From assembly GCA_016215705.1 (NCBI GenBank), contig JACRIR010000160.1, forward strand, positions 1 through 37,649: a stretch of 37,649 bases of DNA, read 5' to 3'. The position numbers were made by a program, and so were the translations under genes. Positions within the stretch are counted from its first letter, which is position 1; every line of letters starts with the position of its first letter. Below, piece by piece: positions 17,001-24,241 of this stretch. Source of the DNA: Candidatus Poribacteria bacterium. Lineage in GTDB: Bacteria > Abyssobacteria > SURF-5. The notes beneath the pieces were generated by a model. The model did no database searches. It was not told the origin of the DNA and saw only the letters and a program-made list of their open reading frames with translations.

Positions 17001-19271
17001 GCTCAAGCTACCGGACATCGCTCGAAGGTCTTTACGCTCAAGGGTCTACTCGGCGGCTTCGGCGAAGGTCTCAAGGTCGGAGTCAAGAACTTCAAAGAGG
17101 GCGTCGGCGCAGAGTCTCAAGCGATAAAGCTCGACTACAAGGCTGTCAACTTCGGTCAGGGCAAGCTCGGTCGTGCCGCTCAGAAGTACACCGACTCAGT
17201 CTTCAACTTTTACTCGGCGTCAGACCGACCGTTCTATCACGCCGCGCTCGCGAATAACCTCAGAGATCTAGCCAAAGTCGAAGCCAAAAACGCCGGGCTC
17301 AGTGGCAAGGCTGCTCGCGACTTCGTGCAGCAGACCATCAAAGAACCGCCTGATGACATCCTGACTCAAGCCGTCGCCGCCGCCGAAGAGGCAACCTTTC
17401 AAGGCAAGAACGCTCTCGGTGCTGCACTATCTGGCGCAAAACGTGGGCTCGCGTCGAAGGGCGCAGCCGGTGAAGTCGCCGGAGAAGTCCTCATGCCGTT
17501 CACCGGCGTACCGTCAGCTATTGCGAAGCAAGTCCTCGACTACTCACCTGCAGGCGCAGTCACGAGCACGTACAAGGCTATCCGTCAGGCTGCGAACGGC
17601 AACTTCGATCAGGCTGCACAGCGTCGCTTATCAGAAGCTCTCGGTCGCGGCATAACCGGTACAGGCGTTATCTGGATGGGTATGCAACTGCACAAAGACG
17701 GTATCCTGACTCTCGGTTATCCGACTGATCCGAAGGAGCGCGCACTATGGGAGTCCGAAGGCAAAACACCGTTCTCGATCAAGATCGGCGGCAAGTGGCG
17801 CAGCATGAACTACACCGGCTCGATCATGTCACTCATGGCGATCGGCGGTCAGATCAACGAAGCGAGCAAAGACGGCGGCAACCCGGTCGACAATATCGCG
17901 GCAGGTATCGCCGGATCTGGTAAGGCAATACTCGGTTCTACGCCGCTGCAGGGTCTACAGGGCGGTCTCGACGCGGTCACTGATCCGGAACGCTACGGCA
18001 CGAAGTTCGTCCAAAACACCGCAGGCTCGGTCGTACCTACGCTCGTGAAGGACATCGCAGTCGCGAACGATCCGTTGCAACGTCAGGTCAATAGCCCGAT
18101 TGACGCCATACAATCACGTATCCCCGGTGCTCGCAACGGTCTACCTGCGAAGCTCGACAAGTTCGGCAACGATCTCGAACGTGCAAACTCCGCTATCGGC
18201 TCGGTCATCGATCCGTTCAAGTCGAGTACGGCTCGTGACAGTGATCCGCTATCGATGGAGCTCCGACGCCTGCAGGACGCCGGTCAGGGTCTCTCGCCGC
18301 CTACGATTGACAAGAAGACGAAGTTCGACGGTGTAGAGGTACAGCTATCGCCTGAGCAGGTGACGGCTCTCACGAAGCAGACGAACAACAAAGTACAAGC
18401 CGCATGGAGCGCGCTCATGGCTGACCCGGCATATCAAGGTCTCAGCGACGAAGACAAGAAGAAGGCACTCGCGAACGCGTCCGGCGACATCGCAGCGTCA
18501 GAACGCTACCGCTACGCCTCTGAGAACGGTCTCGGTCAGTTCGCCGCAGGCTTCTCAGGCAAGCCGACGGTACTCTCCGGCAAGCAGGACGCGCTACTCA
18601 CCGGCAGCGGCTTCGACGTCAGCAACTACACTTCACCGGGCAGCAGCACCCGGATCAACAAAGACGTATCGAGTACCTCAAAGGCTACGCTGACGAAGAT
18701 CGAAGGTATGCCGTCCGACAAGAAGAAGGTCTACCTCGACGATCCGAAGAACAACTACGCCTATCAGCTCGCTCAGTTCGAAAACGACTTCAAGAACGGC
18801 GACCTCTCGGAAGTCGATCAGTACAACAAAGTGCAGGAGCTCGGTTCGCTCAAGGTCAAGTCCGGCTACTCAAAAGAGGCGAACGAGCTCTACGGTCTAT
18901 CGAAGAAGAAGCTCGCCGACTTCCTAGAAAAGAAGGGCGGCGTCTCTCAGAAGGTGCTCGACGAAGTCAACGCTATGGATCAACAGCTCGCAGCCGAAGG
19001 CTACATCAGCAAGCCGAAGTTCGGCGGCGCGGTCGGCTCAAGCGGTGGATCTGGCGGCGGTGGTGGCAGTGGCGGCAAAGAGAAGAAGATCGCTATACCG
19101 AAGCCGGTCTTCGGCAGTTTCGGACTTGTTGAAGCTCCGAAGTCACCGAGTCCGACGATGAACTCCGTCATGTCAGATCTTCAAAAGGCGTTCGCGGACA
19201 TCAAAGTGCTGCAGGGCGTACAGGTCGCACCCGGTTCTGACAGTAGTAAGATACAGCTCAGTACGATATAG
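14073..19271 (+). CDS. Giant internal virion / ejection protein with ParB-like segment (1732 aa)
   Basis: The largest gene. The N-terminus has a Gln/Arg-rich helix (residues ~28-60) and a Pro/Thr/Val-rich linker. Residues about 655-725 read like a ParB/sulfiredoxin-type N-terminal domain: VDPSAV..YKEQI, then IDPIIVKTDENGVSYIQDGKHRAQALQELG. A hydrophobic Gly/Ala region (near 945-985) and long amphipathic helices follow, and a Gly/Ser linker (near 1650-1665) precedes the tail. The size and position fit the large ejected proteins of short-tailed phages, and the Ala/Gly segments may insert in a membrane. AAAGGAGCG is the ribosome site. A tape measure is less likely, as no tube genes are seen. Confidence 0.65.
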   Translation: MANIFQKIAQKAKDVAGGVYHQFATNDGGQNYQSYLDEQERKRREQQQQAAQRAQQQMAQRNQNSGGLQVASPSPTPKITIAKPQATPDLKVAVPGATPTISVPKPTVPQVPKPTQQFKGFTMDQGKNKTIFGKNAAWLLPKSLEKTYGVKVNRDVTTDHDSFMQQYDKLGDDFKKVYTNQVVEQAGKGDKVAQATLKALQDTGRMKGGFSEFAEGANDKLYGGLTRGALRTTDFVLPGKNTFGLEAEADKLDPTKQGTQQFTQRGKQGEKFGTVEKGIVDLATIAVGGGAADKGVEAVQRAAQAKSLLERARLLGLSVEEANTLINGGAKVAQNVPKYQKFLQYAAKIAPGSFVGSGIDALQTKGRGDDVNIGKSAGIGLATDLATPVILKPVEKLARKGIGLIGDKITGKAAAQGLDDAADEGVNDLVDHSLTWQNIRDKVKLPVNEEGGIRLAEPPTRTPAPAVDELSDAEKEAAQRASDALSAGDDTALKQATDDLDRLRTQYIETPIESPTAPRTTPDVEQPTPPPVRSVEPTDTRPPVIASAAEDAAQQTPELKVPEQSVPETPAAPQIDEAVPNAPDEVALPQSLTDRIDTLHERALSEPTPENAEALLEARREAAARQAAVQNNSVTATSNQDLVVQGLVDPNVNYKPVGELKIGSDSMDEVDPSAVAQYKEQIQNGQPIDPIIVKTDENGVSYIQDGKHRAQALQELGVENAPISEQVTRAERTATEAPTPQERGFNASVRSNPDTLPEVKEAITKTDASNYDPITNEETLRRADEAIDADPEAAIERAKNQQEYGTDVQAQSMRLIDRLQAAGRVADAVEIVEATARRATEAGQATQILAAYNRLTPEGILGAAQREITNAQKLNPEKYANLKISEEQATKLRTMAEDLQKLPEGSNERKLATRALLTEISRVVPTPGARKLVTLWKAGLLTGVKGAVGGNTVGNTAAAIMRKVADVPASMIDTVLAQATGHRSKVFTLKGLLGGFGEGLKVGVKNFKEGVGAESQAIKLDYKAVNFGQGKLGRAAQKYTDSVFNFYSASDRPFYHAALANNLRDLAKVEAKNAGLSGKAARDFVQQTIKEPPDDILTQAVAAAEEATFQGKNALGAALSGAKRGLASKGAAGEVAGEVLMPFTGVPSAIAKQVLDYSPAGAVTSTYKAIRQAANGNFDQAAQRRLSEALGRGITGTGVIWMGMQLHKDGILTLGYPTDPKERALWESEGKTPFSIKIGGKWRSMNYTGSIMSLMAIGGQINEASKDGGNPVDNIAAGIAGSGKAILGSTPLQGLQGGLDAVTDPERYGTKFVQNTAGSVVPTLVKDIAVANDPLQRQVNSPIDAIQSRIPGARNGLPAKLDKFGNDLERANSAIGSVIDPFKSSTARDSDPLSMELRRLQDAGQGLSPPTIDKKTKFDGVEVQLSPEQVTALTKQTNNKVQAAWSALMADPAYQGLSDEDKKKALANASGDIAASERYRYASENGLGQFAAGFSGKPTVLSGKQDALLTGSGFDVSNYTSPGSSTRINKDVSSTSKATLTKIEGMPSDKKKVYLDDPKNNYAYQLAQFENDFKNGDLSEVDQYNKVQELGSLKVKSGYSKEANELYGLSKKKLADFLEKKGGVSQKVLDEVNAMDQQLAAEGYISKPKFGGAVGSSGGSGGGGGSGGKEKKIAIPKPVFGSFGLVEAPKSPSPTMNSVMSDLQKAFADIKVLQGVQVAPGSDSSKIQLSTI

Positions 19272-19293
19272 TAAAGCATAAGGAGATCGCAAG

Positions 19294-21060
19294 ATGATAA
19301 CACTACCAACAGCCGCAGGAGCAACAACAGAATACGAAGACTTTTATGAGTCAACTCTTGCTGCACCGGTAGGCGCGTCTGACACTGACATCTATCCGAC
19401 GACCATGCCTGCTTCGGCGGTCGGCTTTCTCGTAATAGATCCGCTCGGTACGAACCCGGAGATCATCTTCTACAACGTCAAGGGCGCAAACTATGTACGC
19501 GTACCATCGAACACCGACGGTCAAGGTCGCGGAGTCGGTACGACTGCACCGCGCGCGTTCGACGCCGGAACAAAGATCGGTATGTACTCGATCGCCGAGT
19601 TCTACGAAGGTATCGCGAACGGTGCTCTCATGAGAGACGGCTTCCTGCAGACCCGGCACTTCTCAAGCGCGATCGACCCGAACTCATGGATCGGCACAGG
19701 CGAGACGTGGAACTACGTCGGCAACAATGGTCAGCGCGAATATCAGTACGTCGTCGCAGGCGACAAGCGCACGAAGTACAACAAGGGTATGAAAGTGCGT
19801 ATGCCGCGCGTCATCGGTGTCGGTACGCAGTCCGCGAACTTCCAAAGCGCGAGCTCTCATTTTGCGCGCAAGACTACGCCTTCCGGCATGACGTGGACTG
19901 ATGACCTTACGACTGCCGGATGGGTTACGCTGACAAGCTATCCTGCAACTGACGCCGCTCTCCTGAGCCGCTTCGATACGGCGACCGGCAGCGGCTTCAT
20001 CTTCTTCGTCACGCCTCAAGGTCAGCTCGTTCTATCTGCATATAACGCCGGAGCAGGCAACGCAAAGCGCATACAGACAAATCAGTCGATCCCTCTCGGT
20101 CGCAAGATACATCTTGCCGGAACGCTGGATATGTCTAGCTTCACGACTGCCACAAACAAGATATTCTTCGACGGTATCGAAATAACCTCAGCCCTCACAT
20201 CGTCCGGTACGAACCCTGCTTCGTTCGTACAGGCAGGCAACCTCGAAATGGCAGCCTTCAACGGCAGCGGCTTCATCAACGCTCAGATGAGCGAGTGGAG
20301 CTTATGGTCGGCAGTCTTGACTCAGGCGCAAGTACGCGACCGTATGCACAAGCAGCTCGTCGGCAACGAAGCGAACCTTGTTTCATACTGGAAGCTCGAC
20401 GGCAACTTCAACGATAGCAACGCCAACGCGAACCACCTGACAGCGCAGAACGGCGCAATAGCTACAAGTGTCTGGAACGCTTTTAACGCAATAGAATACG
20501 GTATAATCACGAACCTCAGCTTCTCCGCTGGCAACACTACGATCACCGTATGGACTGGCGCATACGGCAACGCTCCGTACGAGAACTTGACCGGTATCGG
20601 CTACTCAGCCGCAGCTAACCCGATCGGCTTCCCTGAGCGGCAGAACTGGACGGTGAGCTGTCACTTTCGTCAGCAGTTCACTCAAAACAACCCTACCGGC
20701 GGTCAGTGGTACAACATCGGCAATCAACAGCTCAGTCTACCGATGGGCGAGTGGAACTTACGCTATCAGACATCACCTGTCACCGGTCTAGCTGGATCGA
20801 ACATCCAGTATCAGGCACTTGCACTCAGCCCTACCGCTGTAGTAGAAGACGAGTTCGTCACGCAGTCATACCAGAACAGCGCGTCGACTCAAGGCTTCCC
20901 ACGCTTCCGCGAACGTCCAGTCAACAACAACACCGGCGCACAACAGATCTGGTACTTGAACCAAAAACAACAGGGCGGCGGCGCAGGTACGCTCTACAAC
21001 ATGGACAACTCCGCCGGTATCCCGGTCTCGCTTGTTGAGGCGGTGAGCGCGTACGTCTAG
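19294..21060 (+). CDS. Tail fibre / receptor-binding protein with LamG domain
   Basis: A 588-aa protein. Residues about 195-385 form a LamG/concanavalin-like beta sandwich: the pattern KIHLAGTLD...KIFFDGIEI, GFINAQMSEWSLWSAVLTQAQV and LVSYWKLDGNFND is typical of this glycan-binding fold. The N-terminal 130 residues are beta-rich and likely attach to the tail. The C-terminal 180 residues are another beta domain. It should bind a host surface sugar. Its start has AAGGAG upstream and follows the giant protein by 22 nt; it is the last large structural gene before lysis. Confidence 0.8.
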   Translation: MITLPTAAGATTEYEDFYESTLAAPVGASDTDIYPTTMPASAVGFLVIDPLGTNPEIIFYNVKGANYVRVPSNTDGQGRGVGTTAPRAFDAGTKIGMYSIAEFYEGIANGALMRDGFLQTRHFSSAIDPNSWIGTGETWNYVGNNGQREYQYVVAGDKRTKYNKGMKVRMPRVIGVGTQSANFQSASSHFARKTTPSGMTWTDDLTTAGWVTLTSYPATDAALLSRFDTATGSGFIFFVTPQGQLVLSAYNAGAGNAKRIQTNQSIPLGRKIHLAGTLDMSSFTTATNKIFFDGIEITSALTSSGTNPASFVQAGNLEMAAFNGSGFINAQMSEWSLWSAVLTQAQVRDRMHKQLVGNEANLVSYWKLDGNFNDSNANANHLTAQNGAIATSVWNAFNAIEYGIITNLSFSAGNTTITVWTGAYGNAPYENLTGIGYSAAANPIGFPERQNWTVSCHFRQQFTQNNPTGGQWYNIGNQQLSLPMGEWNLRYQTSPVTGLAGSNIQYQALALSPTAVVEDEFVTQSYQNSASTQGFPRFRERPVNNNTGAQQIWYLNQKQQGGGAGTLYNMDNSAGIPVSLVEAVSAYV

Positions 21061-21071
21061 GAACAATATGT

Positions 21072-21152
21072 ATGGATATTTTTCAACTACTCGCCGCCTT
21101 CACTCTCGGATACCTCGTAGGGTACATGTATCGGAAGTATCGTCATGCCTAA
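21072..21152 (+). CDS. 26-aa single-span membrane peptide
   Basis: A short reading frame, MDIFQLLAAFTLGYLVGYMY followed by RKYRHA, with AGGAAC upstream and its stop inside the start of the next gene (8-nt overlap). It has one hydrophobic stretch and a basic tail, giving an N-out or pinholin-like layout. It is the first of a run of small membrane genes after the receptor-binding gene. The coupling and ribosome site support coding, but the size leaves doubt. Confidence 0.55.
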   Translation: MDIFQLLAAFTLGYLVGYMYRKYRHA

Positions 21153-21360
21153 GAACATCCCCAAAAAGCCCGATAATAGAGACGACAACCGTCCTGCGAC
21201 ACCGGTTGTCGTTGCTTGTCTGGTGGCGATCGTTGCTCTCTCGCTCATCGACGCGCTCGTCGAGAACTTCCAAGTCGATAAGCTCGTTTACGCTATTATT
21301 GCCGGTATACTCTTCGGCGTCGGCGGACTCAATGATCTCCTCGGAAGGAACAAAAAATGA
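21145..21360 (+). CDS. Two-span membrane protein, holin-like (71 aa)
   Basis: The 71-aa product has a polar, Asp/Pro/Arg-rich N-terminus and two hydrophobic spans (VVVACLVAIVALSLIDALV and LVYAIIAGILFGVGGL), ending in RNKK. This size and layout are usual for small holins, and the endolysin lies two genes downstream. Its stop overlaps the next start (ATGA). A second holin candidate lies after the endolysin, so which one makes the lethal hole is open. Confidence 0.65.
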   Translation: MPKNIPKKPDNRDDNRPATPVVVACLVAIVALSLIDALVENFQVDKLVYAIIAGILFGVGGLNDLLGRNKK

Positions 21361-22190
21361 TCCTAGTTAGGCGCATAGCGAAGCAGGTCGGCGACGCTTT
21401 TATTCTGATACTCAAGCGTCTACCGATGATCGCCATCTACACGCTCGCAGCGTTCACGATCCTCACGATCGGCTCGAACCTCGTCTCGCGCTATCAGGTC
21501 TCGCAGGATAAGCGGTTCTATACGACCACTCCGGCGACTCACTTCATTAACTACACGAGCTTCATCGCGCAGCCCGGTCGAGAAGGCGAAGACGTGATAT
21601 ACACCGTCTGCCGCAATCATGACGCGAACTACCGCGTCGACGGTGCTCGGACGCTCTACATCGTACCGGAAGGCAAGACCGAAGACGCTCGCGTGTTCGT
21701 GTACGTCAAAGACATCAAAAACGGCGTGATCGACGCCGGTAACTGCGCGAGCTACTTCATCCGCGACCGCGAGTACCACTTCAAGCCGGGCAACTATCAG
21801 ATCACTCTCAACCTCTGCTTCTCGGTCAAGTACGACATCCGGAAGTGCGTCAACGTGAAGAGCAACGTCTTCAAGATCCGCGAGCCGGTCGGCGGTTCGC
21901 CGGACACTCAGGTACAGATCAACAACCTGCAGCAGCAACTTCAAGACCTGCAGCAGATATTGAACAATCTGCAGCCGCCGGTGACTCAGTCGTCGAACGG
22001 TACTCCTACCAGTGCGCCGCGCTCTCAGTCAGCTACCACGTCTCCGCCTAGTGTTGCAAACGGTACAACATCTCCGAGTAGCTCACAACCGGCTACTCAA
22101 CCTTCACAGCCGCAGCAATCTCAGCCGCAGCCGTCTCTGATAGAACGAACTCTGGATGGTATTTTTGCGCCGATACGCGGTATACTATAA
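21357..22190 (+). CDS. Membrane-anchored protein with Cys-containing ectodomain (277 aa)
   Basis: It starts in an ATGA overlap. One membrane span lies near residues 21-43 (LPMIAIYTLAAFTILTIGSN), followed by a beta-type domain with Cys near 86, 128, 159 and 169 that could form disulphides outside the cytoplasm. A coiled segment (VQINNLQQQLQDLQQILNNL) and a Ser/Thr/Pro/Gln-rich tail end it. The gene sits between holin-like and endolysin genes. A lysis accessory, spanin-like or superinfection protein is plausible, but no family is recognised. Confidence 0.65.
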   Translation: MILVRRIAKQVGDAFILILKRLPMIAIYTLAAFTILTIGSNLVSRYQVSQDKRFYTTTPATHFINYTSFIAQPGREGEDVIYTVCRNHDANYRVDGARTLYIVPEGKTEDARVFVYVKDIKNGVIDAGNCASYFIRDREYHFKPGNYQITLNLCFSVKYDIRKCVNVKSNVFKIREPVGGSPDTQVQINNLQQQLQDLQQILNNLQPPVTQSSNGTPTSAPRSQSATTSPPSVANGTTSPSSSQPATQPSQPQQSQPQPSLIERTLDGIFAPIRGIL

Positions 22191-22191
22191 T
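22163..22191 (+). promoter_or_regulatory. Candidate promoter for the endolysin gene
   Basis: A perfect TATAAT (22186-22191) with overlapping TATACT lies 35 nt before the endolysin ATG. The -35 is weak (TTTTGC at 17 bp). The downstream CACAAGCATAAGC resembles the sequences after other rightward promoters. Confidence 0.55.
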
Positions 22192-22226
22192 CACAAGCAT
22201 AAGCTAATCATAAAGGAGACCGATAT

Positions 22227-23339
22227 ATGAGTAGACAAGGCGTAGACTATAGCTGGGCGCGACCCGGCGGAGCAACATTAAAACGAGCAGGCAAAGACTT
22301 CGCAGTTCGCTACGTACCGTATCCCGGTCATGGTGGCAAGGGTCTCGACGCTGCAGAGCGTGACGATCTCCGGAACAACGGCGTAGACATCGCTATGGTC
22401 TTCGAGTCCTACGCGAAGCGTCCGCTCGAAGGGTTCGGCGCAGGCGTCGCTGACGCTCAGGCTTCCGAAGCCGCTCTCGCAGCCCTCGGTATGAGCGGTA
22501 TGCCTCTCTACTTTGCGGTCGACTGGGATACTACCGAAGCGCAGCAAGCAGCTATCGACGACTACTTGCGCGGCGCGGCGTCAGTCATCGGCAAGGATCG
22601 CGTCGGCGTATACGGCTCGTACTACGTCTGTAAGCGTTGTCGCGACAATGGCACTGCGAAGCTGCTATGGCAGACGTACGCATGGTCAGGCGGTCAGGTG
22701 CTCGATGGTATACATCTCTTCCAGTACAAGAACGGTCAGGATCTCAACGGCGCGGTGGACTTCACAGAAGCCCGGCAAGACCAGTTCGGACAGTTCGGCG
22801 GCAAAGTCTCCGCTCCTAGTACTCCGGCTGCTCCTGCGCCTGCAGTGAGCGCGTCAGGCACGTATACGGTCAGGGCTGGCGATAACCTTAGTACTATAGC
22901 CTCACGCTTCGGCACTACTGCCGACACTCTAGCCGCGATCAACGGTATCGCGAACAAGAACCTCATTTTCGCCGGTCAGGTGCTTCGCCTCAGCGGTGCT
23001 ACTCCTGCTCCTGCGCCGGTAGCTGGCGGTCGGTACACTGTCGTATCTGGCGACAACCTCAGCAGGATCGGCGAGAAGTTCGGCGTCACAGCAGACGCTA
23101 TTGCAGCAGCGAACGGTATAGCGAATAAGAACTTGATCTACGCCGGTCAAGTACTCGTGATCCCCGGCTCAGGTGCTTCGCCTGCTCCGGCTGCAGCACG
23201 AAGCTACACCGTTGCGAGTGGCGACAACCTGTCAGGGATCGCTGCGAAGTACGGCACTACATATCAAGTTCTGCAAGCCTACAACGGTATTGCAGACGCT
23301 AACAAGATCTATCCGGGTCAAGTCATCCGGATACCATAA
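22227..23339 (+). CDS. Endolysin: GH25-like (DUF1906) domain plus three LysM repeats
   Basis: A 370-aa cell-wall hydrolase. Residues about 4-185 match the DUF1906 glycoside-hydrolase-like fold: GVDYSWARPGG (D7), VFESY (E60), YFAVDWD (D99, D101), VGVYGSYYVC and HLFQY. Three LysM peptidoglycan-binding repeats follow at about 211-254, 268-313 and 325-369, each with YTV-(x)-GDNLS and an AGQV/PGQV end, separated by Ala/Pro linkers. There is no signal peptide, so release needs a holin. LysM triplets point to a thick peptidoglycan wall. AAAGGAGACC is the ribosome site; this is the only rightward gene using that leftward-type leader. Confidence 0.92.
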   Translation: MSRQGVDYSWARPGGATLKRAGKDFAVRYVPYPGHGGKGLDAAERDDLRNNGVDIAMVFESYAKRPLEGFGAGVADAQASEAALAALGMSGMPLYFAVDWDTTEAQQAAIDDYLRGAASVIGKDRVGVYGSYYVCKRCRDNGTAKLLWQTYAWSGGQVLDGIHLFQYKNGQDLNGAVDFTEARQDQFGQFGGKVSAPSTPAAPAPAVSASGTYTVRAGDNLSTIASRFGTTADTLAAINGIANKNLIFAGQVLRLSGATPAPAPVAGGRYTVVSGDNLSRIGEKFGVTADAIAAANGIANKNLIYAGQVLVIPGSGASPAPAAARSYTVASGDNLSGIAAKYGTTYQVLQAYNGIADANKIYPGQVIRIP

Positions 23340-23350
23340 GGAGTTCTATA

Positions 23351-23602
23351 ATGGCTACACAAACAGATCAGAAGGCGGTGAGGACTGGGGTACTCGATGG
23401 ACTACTCGTAATCGTCTTCCAGTTCGCCGGACAGCTCGGAGCGTACGCGATAACGCTGCTACCATTTCTCGATACCTTTCAACAGGGTCGCTATTCATGG
23501 GTAAAGTTTCCGCTAGGTATCCTACTGGGAGCTGCAATAAAGGCATTAGATCGTAAGAAGCACGAAGACGCCTCTCCTGCGACCGGGCTAGTAAGCCTCT
23601 AA
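23351..23602 (+). CDS. Putative holin (83 aa)
   Basis: It begins 11 nt after the endolysin stop with TAAGGAG as ribosome site. The 83-aa product has two hydrophobic stretches (LDGLLVIVFQFAGQLGAYAITLL and WVKFPLGILLGAAIKAL) and ends with a charged, polar tail. The position after the endolysin and this topology fit a holin. A leftward reading frame encoding another membrane protein overlaps it antisense. Confidence 0.72.
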   Translation: MATQTDQKAVRTGVLDGLLVIVFQFAGQLGAYAITLLPFLDTFQQGRYSWVKFPLGILLGAAIKALDRKKHEDASPATGLVSL

Positions 23603-23741
23603 GCTCGAATAAAAGCCACAATAACAGACCGCCGCCGAGTAAAATCAGCGCGGTCTGTATTTGATATAGGGGCGCAGTGACCGTCCAGTGTATGAGCTCT
23701 TCGAGCCCTTTGCCGATAGTATTGAAGATGAAGTCCACCAT
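23355..23741 (-). CDS. Possible membrane protein overlapping the holin gene (128 aa)
   Basis: The first ~46 codons lie outside the rightward holin gene and read as a credible membrane protein: amphipathic start (MVDFIFNTIGKGLEELIHW) and one strong span (QTALILLGGGLLLWLLFEL). AAGGAT precedes the ATG, and a promoter-like AAAACAGAAGCG block lies upstream. The last ~80 codons run antisense to the holin gene and look shadow-like (Arg-rich). Either it is a true convergent overlap, or only the N-terminal half is meaningful. Confidence 0.45.
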   Translation of the reverse strand: MVDFIFNTIGKGLEELIHWTVTAPLYQIQTALILLGGGLLLWLLFELRGLLARSQERRLRASYDLMPLLQLPVGYLAETLPMNSDPVERYREMVAALSRTLRAVRRTGRRLRVVHRVPQSSPPSDLFV

Positions 23742-23764
23742 GAGATTGATCCTTTTTTGTTATG

Positions 23765-23793
23765 TTTGTACGCTTCTGTTTTAGACAATAACA
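23765..23793 (-). promoter_or_regulatory. Weak leftward promoter with shared spacer block
   Basis: The -10 is TACAAA, directly preceded by AAAACAGAAGCG as in the promoters near 33.5, 35.1 and 36.6 kb. The -35 (TGTTAT) is poor. It points at the membrane-protein frame starting at 23741. Confidence 0.45.
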
Positions 23794-23802
23794 CGACCGC
23801 AA
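23787..23802 (-). repeat. 16-nt repeat TTGCGGTCGTGTTATT, copy 1
   Basis: The same 16 nt occurs exactly at 28178-28193. Both copies lie on the leftward strand just upstream of a promoter-like region and a membrane-protein gene, so they may be an operator or upstream element. Confidence 0.6.
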
Positions 23803-23805
23803 AAT

Positions 23806-23840
23806 AAAAAGCAATAGCTTATTGTACACTATTGCTTTTT
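23806..23840. terminator. Bidirectional intrinsic terminator
   Basis: AAAAAGCAATAG and CTATTGCTTTTT form a perfect 12-bp inverted repeat around an 11-nt loop. Read either way the stem is followed by a U-run. It sits 10 nt beyond the last leftward gene with a clear family context (ending 23851) and after the rightward lysis genes, so it separates the converging arms. Confidence 0.85.
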
Positions 23841-23850
23841 CTACTACGTT

Positions 23851-24231
23851 TTACTGAGGTTGTGAGACGAGTTCTTTGTAGTCGCTCTCGTACTGCTCGC
23901 AGTACTTTTTGACCGCTTCGTCTTGAGACTTTTTGTCGGCAGGGATGAAGATGTCTTGCACGAAGTTCAGGGTCTCTTTGCCTTTGGCAGGGATCTCGAC
24001 TTCTTGCTCGACGTCTTCGAAGACCGGCTCGCCGGACTTGTCGCGCAGGATCTCGCCGTTCTCTTCGTATTGCATGACCGGGCTTGTGACCTTCTCGGTG
24101 CGAGCAGGTTCGAACTCAGGGTTCGGGAAGGTTAGAGCGACGGTAGCGACTACCTTTGTTTCAAGGTCTTTCGCAGCTTCGTCGTGAGTGCTGTCGGGGT
24201 GTACGGTGTAGTTATATTCTAGTTTGCTCAT
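23851..24231 (-). CDS. Acidic hypothetical protein (126 aa)
   Basis: A 126-aa protein preceded by TAGGAGACC, the typical leader of this arm; that site overlaps the previous stop. The sequence has a beta-rich middle (KVVATVALTFPNPEF..., EEVEIPAKGKETLNFVQDIFIP) and an acidic helical end. No family is recognised. It is the last gene of the leftward arm before the terminator and lies beside the decoration-like gene, so it may be a minor virion or accessory protein. Confidence 0.75.
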   Translation of the reverse strand: MSKLEYNYTVHPDSTHDEAAKDLETKVVATVALTFPNPEFEPARTEKVTSPVMQYEENGEILRDKSGEPVFEDVEQEVEIPAKGKETLNFVQDIFIPADKKSQDEAVKKYCEQYESDYKELVSQPQ

Positions 24232-24241
24232 AATCGGTCTC

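Noticed and set aside
14073-19271. Tail tape-measure protein
   Set aside because: The length would suit one, but there are no tail-tube, tail-chaperone or distal-tail genes. The nozzle-like neighbours and the ParB-like insert fit an ejected internal protein better.
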